64,000 nt of DNA from CAMLFJ01 sp035524955. GTDB taxonomy: Bacteria; Methylomirabilota; Methylomirabilia; Rokubacteriales; CSP1-6. The notes beneath the pieces are model-generated. The model did no database searches. It was not told where the DNA came from and was given only the letters and a program-made list of their open reading frames with translations. Below, piece by piece: positions 33,197 to 41,385 of the stretch (position 1 is its first letter; every line of letters starts with the position of its first letter). Made by a program: the position numbers and the translations under genes. The stretch is taken from NCBI GenBank assembly GCA_035524955.1, contig DATLFG010000061.1:6454-70453 (forward strand). Direction: 5' to 3'.

Positions 33197-33679
33197 TCAG
33201 CCGGGGAGCCGGCCCTCGCCGAGGGTGGCGTGGCTCCTCCGGGGGACGAGCACGGCGCGGGTATAGGAGCACACGGTTTCGCCTCGCTGGTTGACGCCCT
33301 GGGTGGCTACCGTGACGATGCCGCGGTCGCCCTGGCGCGACTCCCGCAACGCGAGCACGCGGCTCTTCGCGTAGAGGGTGTCGCCGATGAAGGTGGGTTT
33401 CTCGTGCTTCAGCGCGTTGACCTCGAGGTTCGCGATGGCCCGCCCCGAGATGTCGGCCACCGTCATCCCGATCACCACGCTGTAGACCAGTGGGCCCAGG
33501 ACCACGCGCTGCCGGTGCTGGGTCCGGGTTTGGGCGTAGTGGGCGTCCGAGTGGAGCGGGTGCTGGTTCATGGTGAGCAGCGCGAACCACGTGCAGTCCG
33601 CCTCGGTGATGGTGCGGCCGGGCCAGTGGGTGAACTCCTGACCGACCGCGAACTCCTCATAGTAGCGGCCGTAGCTCAC
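33197..33679 (-). CDS. MaoC-like hot-dog acyl-CoA hydratase
   Basis: A 160-residue hot-dog fold protein: FAVGQEFTHWPGRTITEADC, then FALLTMNQHPLHSDAHYA, where the Asn/Asp and His form the hydratase dyad of the MaoC family, and LVYSVVIGMTVADISG. Similar proteins are annotated mesaconyl-CoA or (R)-specific enoyl-CoA hydratases. Its ATG overlaps the stop of the acyl-CoA dehydrogenase fusion (ATGA at 33676-33679), so the two are made together. Confidence 0.88.
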   Translation of the reverse strand: MSYGRYYEEFAVGQEFTHWPGRTITEADCTWFALLTMNQHPLHSDAHYAQTRTQHRQRVVLGPLVYSVVIGMTVADISGRAIANLEVNALKHEKPTFIGDTLYAKSRVLALRESRQGDRGIVTVATQGVNQRGETVCSYTRAVLVPRRSHATLGEGRLPG

Positions 33680-35910
33680 GGCGCGGGCGCCTCGAGCCGG
33701 CGCGCGGCGAGGCGGCGCCGCTCGCCCGCCTGGTCCCGCGGGCCGACCAGCAGGGCGGCCGCGTCGCGGTAGTAGCGCTCCACCGGGAACTCGCTCGTGT
33801 AGCCGTAGCCGCCGTGGATGCGCATGGCCTCGAGCGTCACCATGTAGGCGGTCTCACCCGCGGCCAGGCGCGCCATCGTGGCTCCCGCGTCGTCGCGCGG
33901 ATCGGCGTCGAGGCGCCCGGCCGCCCGCCCGGTCAGCAGGCGCGCCGCGGTGATGGCGGTCGCCATGTCGGCCAGCTTGAGCTGCACCGCCTGGTGCTGA
34001 CAGATCGGCTTCCCGAAGGTGGACCGCTGCTGCGAGTAGCGCAGCGCCGCCTCGAAGGCGGCCTGGGCCACCCCCACCGCGGTGGCGGCGGCGCCGACAT
34101 TGGTCGCGGCCTCGAGCAGGGTCTCGCCGCCTTCGCGGAGCGCGGCCGCCGCGGTCAGCCGGACGCCGACCAGCACCACGTCCGCCGCGCCGAGGCCGCG
34201 GAGGCCGATGGTGTCCGAGGCCAGGCCCACCGTGAGCCCGGCCCGGCCGGCCTCGACCGCGAAGCAGCGGGCCCCGCCGCCCTCCAGCGCCGCGTTCACC
34301 AGGAAGAGCCCGGCCCGGGCCGCGTTCGGCACGACCGGCGCGGCCCCGGTGAGGACCCAGTCCGCGCCGGCGCGCCGCGCGCCGATGGACGCGCCGATCA
34401 CCGGCGCGGTCCAGCGCTCGCCCCGCGTCATCGGGGGCAGGAGTCGCTCGCGGGCGTCCCGCGGGATGCTGCGCGTGACCGCGAGCGTCGCCGCGAGCTG
34501 AGCGGAGAGCCAGATCGCGAGCGCCGCCGAGCCGCGCGCGACCTCCTCCACGATCATGGCGGCGGTGGTGAGGGGCAGGCCGAGCCCGCCGTGCTCGGCG
34601 TCGGCCAGGGCGCCGAAGAGTCCGAGCTCGGCGAGCTGCGCGACCAGCGGCTCGGGATCGCGGCGGCCCTGGTCGTGCTCGGCGGCCACCGGGACGACAT
34701 CCTTCTCGACGGCCTGCCGCACCGCCAGGACGAGCTGCTTGTCGTCCTCCGCGAGCTCGTCGCGGGAGGTCAGCGCGCCCGGCCGTTCCCCGTAGCGCTC
34801 GAGCAGGTTTCGGCAGATGATGAGGCGCTGGATCTCGTTGGTGCCCTCGCCGATGATCATCAGCGGGGCGTCCCGGTAGAGGCGCTCCACCAGACCGGAG
34901 GCGAGCTGGGCGCGCACCCCCTCGATCTTCATGGCCTCCACCGCGACGGCCTGGGCCATCTCCGAGGCGTGGAGCTTGGCCATGCCCGCCTCCAGATCGC
35001 ACCGATCGCCCCGGTCCTTCATCGCGGCGGCCCAGTAGGTGACGAGCCGGGCCGACTCCACCCGCGTGGCGATGTCGGCGAGCGCGGCGGGCGGCTCCGG
35101 CAGCGCGCGGGCGGCGCGCACCGCCTCGTCGAGGCCGGCCTGGGCGACCCCCACCGCGCGCGCCGCGATATTGATCCGCCCGGCCTCGAGCCCGGACATG
35201 ACGTGCCTGAACCCGCGCCCTTCCAGGCCGCCCACCAGGTTCGCGGCCGGACACGCAAACGAGTCGAAGAGGAGCTCAGCTGTGTCTACTCCCTTGTAGC
35301 CGAGCTTGGCGATGGACTTGACCACCTCGAGGCCGGGGCCGCCCGTCTCGACGATGAAGCAGGACATCCCGCGGTGACGGGGGGACGCGGCGGGGTCGGT
35401 CAGGGCGAGCAGCGCGAAGGTGTTGCCCTCGCGCCCGTTGGTCACGAACATCTTGGAGCCCGAGAGCAGGTAGCGGTCGCCCTCGCGCCGGGCCACCGTG
35501 CGGATCGCCTGCACGTCCGAGCCCGCGTGGGGCTCGGTGAGGCAGAGGCCGCCCCGGGCCTGCCCGCTCGCGAAGCGCGGAAGCAGGCGGAGCCGCTGCT
35601 CCTCCGTGCCGTGGTCGAGCACGATCAGGGCGGCCATGGTGTGGCTGTTGATGACGCCGGCCAAGGACATGAAGCCCCGACAGAGCTCCTCGATGATCCG
35701 CGCGTAGGTGGTGACGTCGAGGCCCAGGCCGCCGTAGTCGGTGGGCACCAGGGCGCCGAAGAGGCCGAGCCGCTTCATGCGGTCGACCAGGTCGTGCGGA
35801 TACCGGTCGGCGTGCTCGAGGGCGGGGGCCGCCGCCATCACGTCCCGCTCCACGAACTCGCGGACCGAGGCCACGATGGCGGGGGCGCGGCTGGCGGTGC
35901 GTGGAATCAA
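33676..35910 (-). CDS. Two acyl-CoA dehydrogenases fused in tandem
   Basis: A 744-residue protein with two complete acyl-CoA dehydrogenase units (about 1-375 and 376-744). Unit 1 has GGLCLTEPHAGSDVQAIRT (FAD/substrate loop), the GEGTNEIQ motif with catalytic Glu355, but has lost the QRxxFGxPI segment between helix elements (ALPEPPAALADIA instead). Unit 2 keeps QQRSTFGKPICQHQAVQ but where the catalytic EGTNEIQ should be it reads LLVGPRDQAGE, without the Glu. So the two halves have lost complementary parts. ATG 35910 is used. The operon partners, a hot-dog hydratase and a CoA-transferase, indicate breakdown of a CoA-activated acid. Confidence 0.88.
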   Translation of the reverse strand: MIPRTASRAPAIVASVREFVERDVMAAAPALEHADRYPHDLVDRMKRLGLFGALVPTDYGGLGLDVTTYARIIEELCRGFMSLAGVINSHTMAALIVLDHGTEEQRLRLLPRFASGQARGGLCLTEPHAGSDVQAIRTVARREGDRYLLSGSKMFVTNGREGNTFALLALTDPAASPRHRGMSCFIVETGGPGLEVVKSIAKLGYKGVDTAELLFDSFACPAANLVGGLEGRGFRHVMSGLEAGRINIAARAVGVAQAGLDEAVRAARALPEPPAALADIATRVESARLVTYWAAAMKDRGDRCDLEAGMAKLHASEMAQAVAVEAMKIEGVRAQLASGLVERLYRDAPLMIIGEGTNEIQRLIICRNLLERYGERPGALTSRDELAEDDKQLVLAVRQAVEKDVVPVAAEHDQGRRDPEPLVAQLAELGLFGALADAEHGGLGLPLTTAAMIVEEVARGSAALAIWLSAQLAATLAVTRSIPRDARERLLPPMTRGERWTAPVIGASIGARRAGADWVLTGAAPVVPNAARAGLFLVNAALEGGGARCFAVEAGRAGLTVGLASDTIGLRGLGAADVVLVGVRLTAAAALREGGETLLEAATNVGAAATAVGVAQAAFEAALRYSQQRSTFGKPICQHQAVQLKLADMATAITAARLLTGRAAGRLDADPRDDAGATMARLAAGETAYMVTLEAMRIHGGYGYTSEFPVERYYRDAAALLVGPRDQAGERRRLAARRLEAPAP

Positions 35911-35984
35911 GGAAACCTCGCGTCGAGACTAGCAAAAGCCGCGCGGCCATTGCAAGGCTTGCCCCCGCGGCCTCGCGCTTCTTC

Positions 35985-36013
35985 TTGGTCGCGGTTGCCA
36001 GGACCGGTATGCT
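35985..36013 (+). promoter_or_regulatory. Predicted promoter, leaderless type
   Basis: TTGGTC (35985-35990), 17-nt spacer, TATGCT (36008-36013), then six bases to ATG 36020. Confidence 0.5.
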
Positions 36014-36019
36014 GAGAGC

Positions 36020-36721
36020 ATGACTCTTACCGTCGCCAGCTACAACATCCACAAGTGCACGGGGCTCGACCGCCGCGTGGATCTCGACCGGATCGCCCAG
36101 GTGCTGGAGGAGATCGACGCCGACCTGGTCGGGGTGCAGGAGGTGTTCCGGCCCCAGGCCCTGGGGCTGGCCGAACGCCTCGGCATGCAGGTCGCGATGG
36201 GCCCCACCCGGGAGCGGGACGGCCTGCCCTACGGCAATGCCGTCCTCACCCGCCTGGCCATCCACGGCAGCCGCACGTTCGACCTCTCCCGGCCCGACCG
36301 CGAGCCTCGAGGGGGGATCCGCCTGGATCTCGAGATGTCCGACGGGGAGACGGGGAACGGGCTCCTGCACGTCTTCAACGTGCACTTCGGGCTCAAGATC
36401 CGCGAGCGCGCGGAGCAGGTCCGCATGCTGGTCAGGGAGCACATCCTGCACGACGAGCTGACCGGGCCGCGCATCGTGATGGGCGATCTCAACGAGTGGT
36501 TCCCTGGCGCGGTCGGGCGCACGCTGCGCCGCGAGCTCAGCGGTCCCCGCATCCGCCGCACGCACCCCGCGCCGCTGCCGCTCTTCCCGCTCGACCGCAT
36601 CTACTGGGACCGTGGCCTGGGCGCCGACGGCTTCCGCGTGCACCGCAGCCGCCTGGCCCGGGTGGCGTCGGACCATCTGCCGGTGGTGGCCCGCCTGCGC
36701 CTAACCCCCGCGGGCGCCTGA
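36020..36721 (+). CDS. Endonuclease/exonuclease/phosphatase-family protein
   Basis: A 233-residue protein of the DNase I-like metal phosphoesterase fold: VASYNIHKCTG at the N-terminus (Asn ligand), LVGVQEV (Glu ligand), HFGLKIRERAEQV, GDLNEW (Asp-Asn) and the terminal SDHLPVVA with the catalytic Asp-His. Members cleave DNA, or phosphodiester bonds in lipids and nucleotides, so the substrate cannot be fixed. It is transcribed alone; 218 bases without a clear gene follow. Confidence 0.88.
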   Translation: MTLTVASYNIHKCTGLDRRVDLDRIAQVLEEIDADLVGVQEVFRPQALGLAERLGMQVAMGPTRERDGLPYGNAVLTRLAIHGSRTFDLSRPDREPRGGIRLDLEMSDGETGNGLLHVFNVHFGLKIRERAEQVRMLVREHILHDELTGPRIVMGDLNEWFPGAVGRTLRRELSGPRIRRTHPAPLPLFPLDRIYWDRGLGADGFRVHRSRLARVASDHLPVVARLRLTPAGA

Positions 36722-36939
36722 TCGGGCTCATCCGGATCGCTGCCGCCAACCTCCTCCGCGGGCCTCCACGTTGATCGGGCCAATCCAGCCTCGGGAATCG
36801 ACGGATTGTTGGCGAGGGTGCCGTGCTTTGTACGCAGTCGGACCGGCGGAATCTGCATGGTGACAAGATGGGAGAGATAGATCAATGACTTATCGCGCAG
36901 CGGCCAGTGGCAAGCGCCTTGCTCTCCTACAGGCCTGCC
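36722..36939. other. Intergenic stretch with one conserved motif
   Basis: No gene is supported here. The minus strand carries the AAGTCATTGATCTATCT motif (36875-36891) seen also before the YjhG-like gene. Base composition is less GC-rich than the neighbours. A short non-coding RNA could be hidden here but no terminator-like structure is evident. Confidence 0.4.
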
Positions 36940-37401
36940 ATGGAAGAGACCGGCACGAAGGGAGACGACGTCGCGCTGATCGGGGCGTCGCCCGCCGCCT
37001 GGCGGTCCCAGTCGACGGAGTCGGCGCCCACGCGCCTGCCCTCGCGGGCCCTGGTGGTGGACGACTCGCTGGTGGTCGCCGAGGTGGTGACCACGCTGCT
37101 GCGCCGGACGGGCTGGACGGTGGACGTGGCGACGAGCGTGGACGCGGCGCTCGAGCACGTGCGCGGCGTGCCCTACGACCTGGTGGTCTGCGACGTCTGC
37201 ATGCCGGATGGCGGTGGGCCGGCCGTGTACTACGCGGCGACCATGCGGCGGCCGGACCTGACCAACCGCTTCCTCTTCATCACCGGGAACGTGGACGATG
37301 CGGAGCCCTGGCGGTTCCTCGCCAAGATCCGCGCCCACGTGCTCGAGAAGCCGTTCACGGGGCGTGCGCTCCGGCACGCCCTGATCAAGGTCATCGCCTG
37401 A
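36940..37401 (+). CDS. Single-domain response regulator (receiver)
   Basis: A 153-residue protein: ~38-residue polar N-terminus followed by a receiver domain with VVDDSLVV, phospho-acceptor Asp in LVVCDVCMPDG, Thr in FLFITGN and Lys in VLEKPFTG. There is no output domain. ATG 36940 is used although a GTG at 36907 is in frame; no ribosome site decides between them. Its TGA overlaps by CTGA the probable start of the MlaC-like gene, so the two look co-translated. Confidence 0.82.
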   Translation: MEETGTKGDDVALIGASPAAWRSQSTESAPTRLPSRALVVDDSLVVAEVVTTLLRRTGWTVDVATSVDAALEHVRGVPYDLVVCDVCMPDGGGPAVYYAATMRRPDLTNRFLFITGNVDDAEPWRFLAKIRAHVLEKPFTGRALRHALIKVIA

Positions 37402-37973
37402 TCCGTCCGCTCGTCGCGGCGGCCCTGCTGCTGGCCGCCCTCGCCGATCCCGCGTGGGCCGGGCCTCCGACCGAGCAGCTCCGCGCCTACACCGACCGGG
37501 TCGTCCGCATCCTGGAGGACCCCGCCCTGGACCCGACCCAGCGCCGGACCGAGATCCACGCGGTCGCACGCGAGGCGTTCGACGTGGCGGAGTCGGCGCG
37601 GCGCGCCCTCGGGCCCCACTGGCCCAAGCGCTCCGCCGCCGAGCGCGAGGAGTTCACCGGGCTGTTCCAGAGCCTCCTCGAGCGCGGCTACCTCTCGCGG
37701 ATCGGCGAGTACGGCGGGGAGCGGGTGCAGTACGTGGCCGAGCGGATCGACGGCGACTTCGCCACCGTCCGGGCCCAGATCGTCACGAGCAAGGGCACCC
37801 AGGTGCCGGTGGAGGCGCGCGTGGTGCGCCGGGGCGAGCGCTGGCTCATGTACGACGTGCTGATCGAGAACGTGAGCCTGGTGGCGAGCTACCGCTCGCA
37901 GTTCGACCGGGTGATCCGCACGTCCTCCTACGAGGAGCTGGTCCGGCGACTCAAGGCCCGCGGCCAGCCGTAG
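37398..37973 (+). CDS. MlaC/Ttg2D-like phospholipid-binding protein, probable CTG start
   Basis: A 191-residue protein with a signal peptide (IRPLVAAALLLAALADPAWA) and an MlaC fold: AFDVAESARRALGPHWPKRS, then EREEFTGLFQSLLERGYLS and WLMYDVLIENVSLVASYRSQF. MlaC carries phospholipids across the periplasm between MlaA and the MlaFEDB ABC complex; the other mla genes are not in the window. No ATG, GTG or TTG exists at the head of the signal peptide; CTG 37398, overlapping the receiver stop as CTGA and preceded by AAGG at 37387-37390, is the only fitting start. Confidence 0.8.
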   Translation: MIRPLVAAALLLAALADPAWAGPPTEQLRAYTDRVVRILEDPALDPTQRRTEIHAVAREAFDVAESARRALGPHWPKRSAAEREEFTGLFQSLLERGYLSRIGEYGGERVQYVAERIDGDFATVRAQIVTSKGTQVPVEARVVRRGERWLMYDVLIENVSLVASYRSQFDRVIRTSSYEELVRRLKARGQP

Positions 37974-37980
37974 CGCGCGC

Positions 37981-38733
37981 TCAGAGGGCGACGTCGCCGA
38001 GGAAGATGCGCTTGACCTCGGCGGACTGGAGCAGCTCCGCCGACGATCCGGTCAGGATGGTCCGGCCCGATTCGAGGACGTAGCCCCGATCCGCGAGCCG
38101 CAGCGCGAGCTCCACGTTCTGCTCGATGAACACGATGCCGATGCCCTGCTCGTCACGGATGCGCCGCAGCAGGCCGCCCATCTGCTGCACGACGAGCGGG
38201 GACAGGCCCAGGAAGGGCTCGTCGATCATGAGCAGGCGCGGGCGCGCCATGAGGCCGCGCGCGATGGCGACCATCTGCTGCTCGCCGCCCGAGAGCGTGT
38301 GCGCGAGCTGGGCCCGTCGGGCCGCGATGACCGGGAACAGGCGCTCGAGCTGGGCCAGGGAGTCGGCGCGGTGCGGGCGCGCGGCCGGGTTGTGGGCGCC
38401 GAGCAGCAGATTGTCGAGCACGGTGAGGAAGGGGAACAGGCGCCGGCGCTCCAGCACGTGTGCCAGGCCTTCCCCCGCGGTGCGGTCGGCGGGCAGGCCG
38501 TCGATGCGCTTGCCGAGGAAGGTGATGTGCCCCGCGCGGGGGGGGATCAGCCCCGAGATGGAGTTCAGCAGGGTCGACTTGCCCGCGCCGTTCGGTCCGA
38601 GGACCGCGACGATCTCCCCCTCTCCCACGTGCATCGAGGCCTGCCACAGGACCTGGAAGTCGCCATAGGCCACGTCGAGGCCGTCCACGGATAACATGGG
38701 GGCCAGCACGGGGGCGGCTCCGGGCGCGGTCAC
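37981..38733 (-). CDS. livF: Branched-chain amino-acid-type ABC transporter ATPase
   Basis: A 250-residue ATPase of the LivF type: Walker A GPNGAGKST, Q-loop region GLAHVLERRRLFPFLTV, signature LSGGEQQM, Walker B LLMIDEPFLGLSP and switch His replaced in position VFIEQN. It powers import by the LivH/LivM pair. GTG 38733 overlaps the LivG stop (GTGA). Last gene of the livKHMGF operon. Confidence 0.92.
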   Translation of the reverse strand: MTAPGAAPVLAPMLSVDGLDVAYGDFQVLWQASMHVGEGEIVAVLGPNGAGKSTLLNSISGLIPPRAGHITFLGKRIDGLPADRTAGEGLAHVLERRRLFPFLTVLDNLLLGAHNPAARPHRADSLAQLERLFPVIAARRAQLAHTLSGGEQQMVAIARGLMARPRLLMIDEPFLGLSPLVVQQMGGLLRRIRDEQGIGIVFIEQNVELALRLADRGYVLESGRTILTGSSAELLQSAEVKRIFLGDVAL

Positions 38734-39452
38734 CGCGTGTACGCCTGGCCGAGGTAGGCGTCGACAACCCGCGGGTCCCGCGTCACCGCGTCGGGGGTGC
38801 CGTCGGCGATCTTCTCGCCGAGGTAGAGCGCGACGATGCGCGGCGCCACCGCGGTGATGACGCGCATGTTGTGCTCGATGACCAGGAGGGTCAGACCCCC
38901 GCGATGCAGGTCGCGGACGAGCTGCACCAGGCCGGGAATGCTCCGCTGGTCGACCCCGCCGGTCACCTCGTCGAGCAGGAGGACCCGCGGCTCGGTGGCC
39001 AGCGCGCGGGCCAGCTCGAGGCGCTTGCGCTGGCCGGTGGAGAGCGTGCGCGCGTGCGCATCCGCCTTCTCGCCGAGCCCCACGCGGTCCAGGAGCTCGC
39101 GGGCCCGAGAGCGCGCGTGCCGCACGTCGCGGGTGCGGGTGAGCGCGCCGACCATCACGTTGTCCACGACGGTGAGCCCGGCGAACGGCCGCAGCTTCTG
39201 GAACGTGCGGGCCACGCCCAGGCGGCACACGCGATCCGGCGAGAGACCGGTGAGCGGGCCGCCGTCGAGGCGCACCTCCCCGGCGTCGGGGCGATAGAAG
39301 CCGCTGATGATCTCGAAGAGCGTCGACTTGCCGGATCCGTTCGGCCCGATGATGCCGACCAGCTCGCCGCGCGCCACGTCGAAGGTGACGTCGCGGTTCG
39401 CAGTGACCCCGCCGAAGCGCTTGGTGATGCCCGCGACGGAGAGGAGGCTCAT
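38730..39452 (-). CDS. livG: Branched-chain amino-acid-type ABC transporter ATPase
   Basis: A 240-residue LivG-type ATPase. Walker A GPNGSGKST, GVARTFQKLRPF (Q-loop), signature STGQRKRLELA (a variant of LSGGQ), Walker B LLLDEVTGG and the switch His in LLVIEHNM. It is shorter than many LivG proteins in the signature region. The ATG overlaps the LivM stop (ATGA). Confidence 0.92.
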   Translation of the reverse strand: MSLLSVAGITKRFGGVTANRDVTFDVARGELVGIIGPNGSGKSTLFEIISGFYRPDAGEVRLDGGPLTGLSPDRVCRLGVARTFQKLRPFAGLTVVDNVMVGALTRTRDVRHARSRARELLDRVGLGEKADAHARTLSTGQRKRLELARALATEPRVLLLDEVTGGVDQRSIPGLVQLVRDLHRGGLTLLVIEHNMRVITAVAPRIVALYLGEKIADGTPDAVTRDPRVVDAYLGQAYTR

Positions 39453-40423
39453 GCCGTCGTCCCGAGCGGCGCGCGCCGGCGCCGGTGCTCGGCGATCCAG
39501 GGAAGGAGCCCCTGGGGCGCGAAGCGCATCGTCACGATGAGGACGACCCCGTAGATGATCAAGTAGATCCCGACGAGGCCGGCGCCGATGCCGCCGAAGC
39601 GGGCGCGCAGCGACGTCTCCAGGATCGTGATGAGGGCCGCGCCGAGGAACGGACCGAGCGGGGTCCCGATGCCGCCGAGGATCGCGGCCAGGCAGAAGCG
39701 GACCGACAGGTCCACCGAGAAGACGTAGTAGGGGTCCACGAAGCCGACGTACTGTGCCCACAGCGTGCCGCACGCGGCGGTCAGCGCCGCGCTGGCCGCG
39801 ATGGCGGCGACTTTGAGGCGGCGGGCCGGGACGCCGAGCGAGAGCGCCGCGTCCTCGTCCTCGCGCACGGCCGCGAGCTGGTAGCCCCGGCGCGACCGCT
39901 CGAGATAGAGCTGGACCAGGTAGAGCAGGGCGGCCAGGACGAGGACCAGGTAGACCCACGCCCGCTTGTCCGCGATGCCGAGCGTCCAGAAGCCGGGGCG
40001 GAACGGGACGGGAATGCCCTCCGATCCCGAGGTGAAGCCGCGCCAGCGGCTCGCCACGATGAGGAGCACCTGCGAGAAGGCGATCGTGGCCAGCACGAAG
40101 TACGGGCCGCGGAGCCGATTGCTGAGGAAGCCCAGGATGAAGCCGAACCCGGTGGCCAGCCCCGCGCCGACCAGCAGCCCGATCCAGGGCGACACTGCCC
40201 ACCGGGTGCCGAGGAGCGCGGCGGAGTAGGCGCCGAGCCCGAAGAAGGCGGCGTGGCCCAGCGAGACCTGGCCGGCATAGCCGCCGGCCACGTTCCAGGA
40301 CGCCGCGGTCGCGCCCCACAGCAAGATCAGGATCAGCCCGTCGAGGAGGAAGGCGTCGCGCACCACGATCGGTCCGAGGGCGGCCGCGGCGAAGAAGGTG
40401 ACCGCCGGCCAGGTGCTTCTCAC
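39449..40423 (-). CDS. livM: Branched-chain amino-acid-type ABC transporter permease
   Basis: A 324-residue membrane protein with 8-9 helices and the LivM signature ASWNVAGGYAGQVSLGHAAFFGLGAY, then DEDAALSLGVPARRLKVAAIA, the EAA-like coupling loop to the ATPases. Start GTG 40423 overlaps the LivH stop (GTGA). Ends with a basic tail. Confidence 0.92.
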   Translation of the reverse strand: MRSTWPAVTFFAAAALGPIVVRDAFLLDGLILILLWGATAASWNVAGGYAGQVSLGHAAFFGLGAYSAALLGTRWAVSPWIGLLVGAGLATGFGFILGFLSNRLRGPYFVLATIAFSQVLLIVASRWRGFTSGSEGIPVPFRPGFWTLGIADKRAWVYLVLVLAALLYLVQLYLERSRRGYQLAAVREDEDAALSLGVPARRLKVAAIAASAALTAACGTLWAQYVGFVDPYYVFSVDLSVRFCLAAILGGIGTPLGPFLGAALITILETSLRARFGGIGAGLVGIYLIIYGVVLIVTMRFAPQGLLPWIAEHRRRRAPLGTTA

Positions 40424-41301
40424 GTGCCGATCACCTCGGCGCCGCGCTGGCCGAACAGGCCGGCGGGACGGATCACCAGGATCGTGATGAACAGGAGCAG
40501 GTACAGCACTTCCTTCCACGCGGTTCCGATCACGTAGGAGCCGCCGACCTCGACGCCGGCGACGACGAGGCTGGCGATCAATGCGCCAAACATGTCCCCG
40601 AGCCCGCCCAGCACGACCGCCACGTAGGCGATCAGCACGAACTGGAGTCCGATCGACGGATACACGGGGTAGATCGGGGCGAGCACCACGCCGGCGACCC
40701 CGACGCAGGTGATGCCGACCGCCCACGTCAGGGCGAAGACCCGGCCGGTGTCGATGCCCATGAGCGCGGCGGCGTGGCGGTCCTGCGCAGTGGCCCGCAT
40801 GACCTTGCCGGTGTACGACCAGCGCATGAACGCGAAGAGCGCGGCGGTGAAGAGGACGGCGACCGCGAACGCGGCGATCTGCGCGAGGTTGAGCGCCACC
40901 CCGAGGAAGCGCACCACGACCGCGTAGTAGCCGGTGCGCACGAACTGGGAGTCTGCGCTCCAGAGCACGAGCGCGACGGCCTGGAGCGCGATTGACAGCC
41001 CGACCGTCGTGAAGATCTGGACATTGTGCGAGGCGTGGATCACCGGGCGCATGACCAGGCGGTAGCTCAACCACCCGCCGCCGAAGATGACGGGCAGGCC
41101 CAGCACGAGGGTGACGTAGGGGTCCATGCCGAGGAGGGTGAACGCCCAGAATGCGAGGTACATGCCCAGCATGAGGAACTCGCCGTGCGCGAAGTTGACG
41201 ACGCGCATCACGCCGAAGATCAGCGTGAGGCCCACCGCGATGAGCGCATAGATGCCGCCCAGCAGGATGGTGGAGGCGAGGAGCTGGGGAATCGCGTCCA
41301 T
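40420..41301 (-). CDS. livH: Branched-chain amino-acid-type ABC transporter permease
   Basis: A 293-residue permease with the LivH pattern YALIAVGLTLIFGVMRVVNFAHGEFLMLGMY at the N-terminus, RATAQDRHAAALMGIDTGRVFALTWAV as coupling loop and PAGLFGQRGAE at the end. It forms the membrane channel with LivM. It follows livK by 84 bases, a gap that contains GC-rich inverted sequence but no gene. Confidence 0.93.
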   Translation of the reverse strand: MDAIPQLLASTILLGGIYALIAVGLTLIFGVMRVVNFAHGEFLMLGMYLAFWAFTLLGMDPYVTLVLGLPVIFGGGWLSYRLVMRPVIHASHNVQIFTTVGLSIALQAVALVLWSADSQFVRTGYYAVVVRFLGVALNLAQIAAFAVAVLFTAALFAFMRWSYTGKVMRATAQDRHAAALMGIDTGRVFALTWAVGITCVGVAGVVLAPIYPVYPSIGLQFVLIAYVAVVLGGLGDMFGALIASLVVAGVEVGGSYVIGTAWKEVLYLLLFITILVIRPAGLFGQRGAEVIGT

Positions 41302-41385
41302 GATCGGCGGGTCAGCCGCCAGCGCGACGCCCCGGGATGGCCCCCCGGGGCGCGCGGGCGGGAATCGGCGGGCCGGCGGCGCGCC

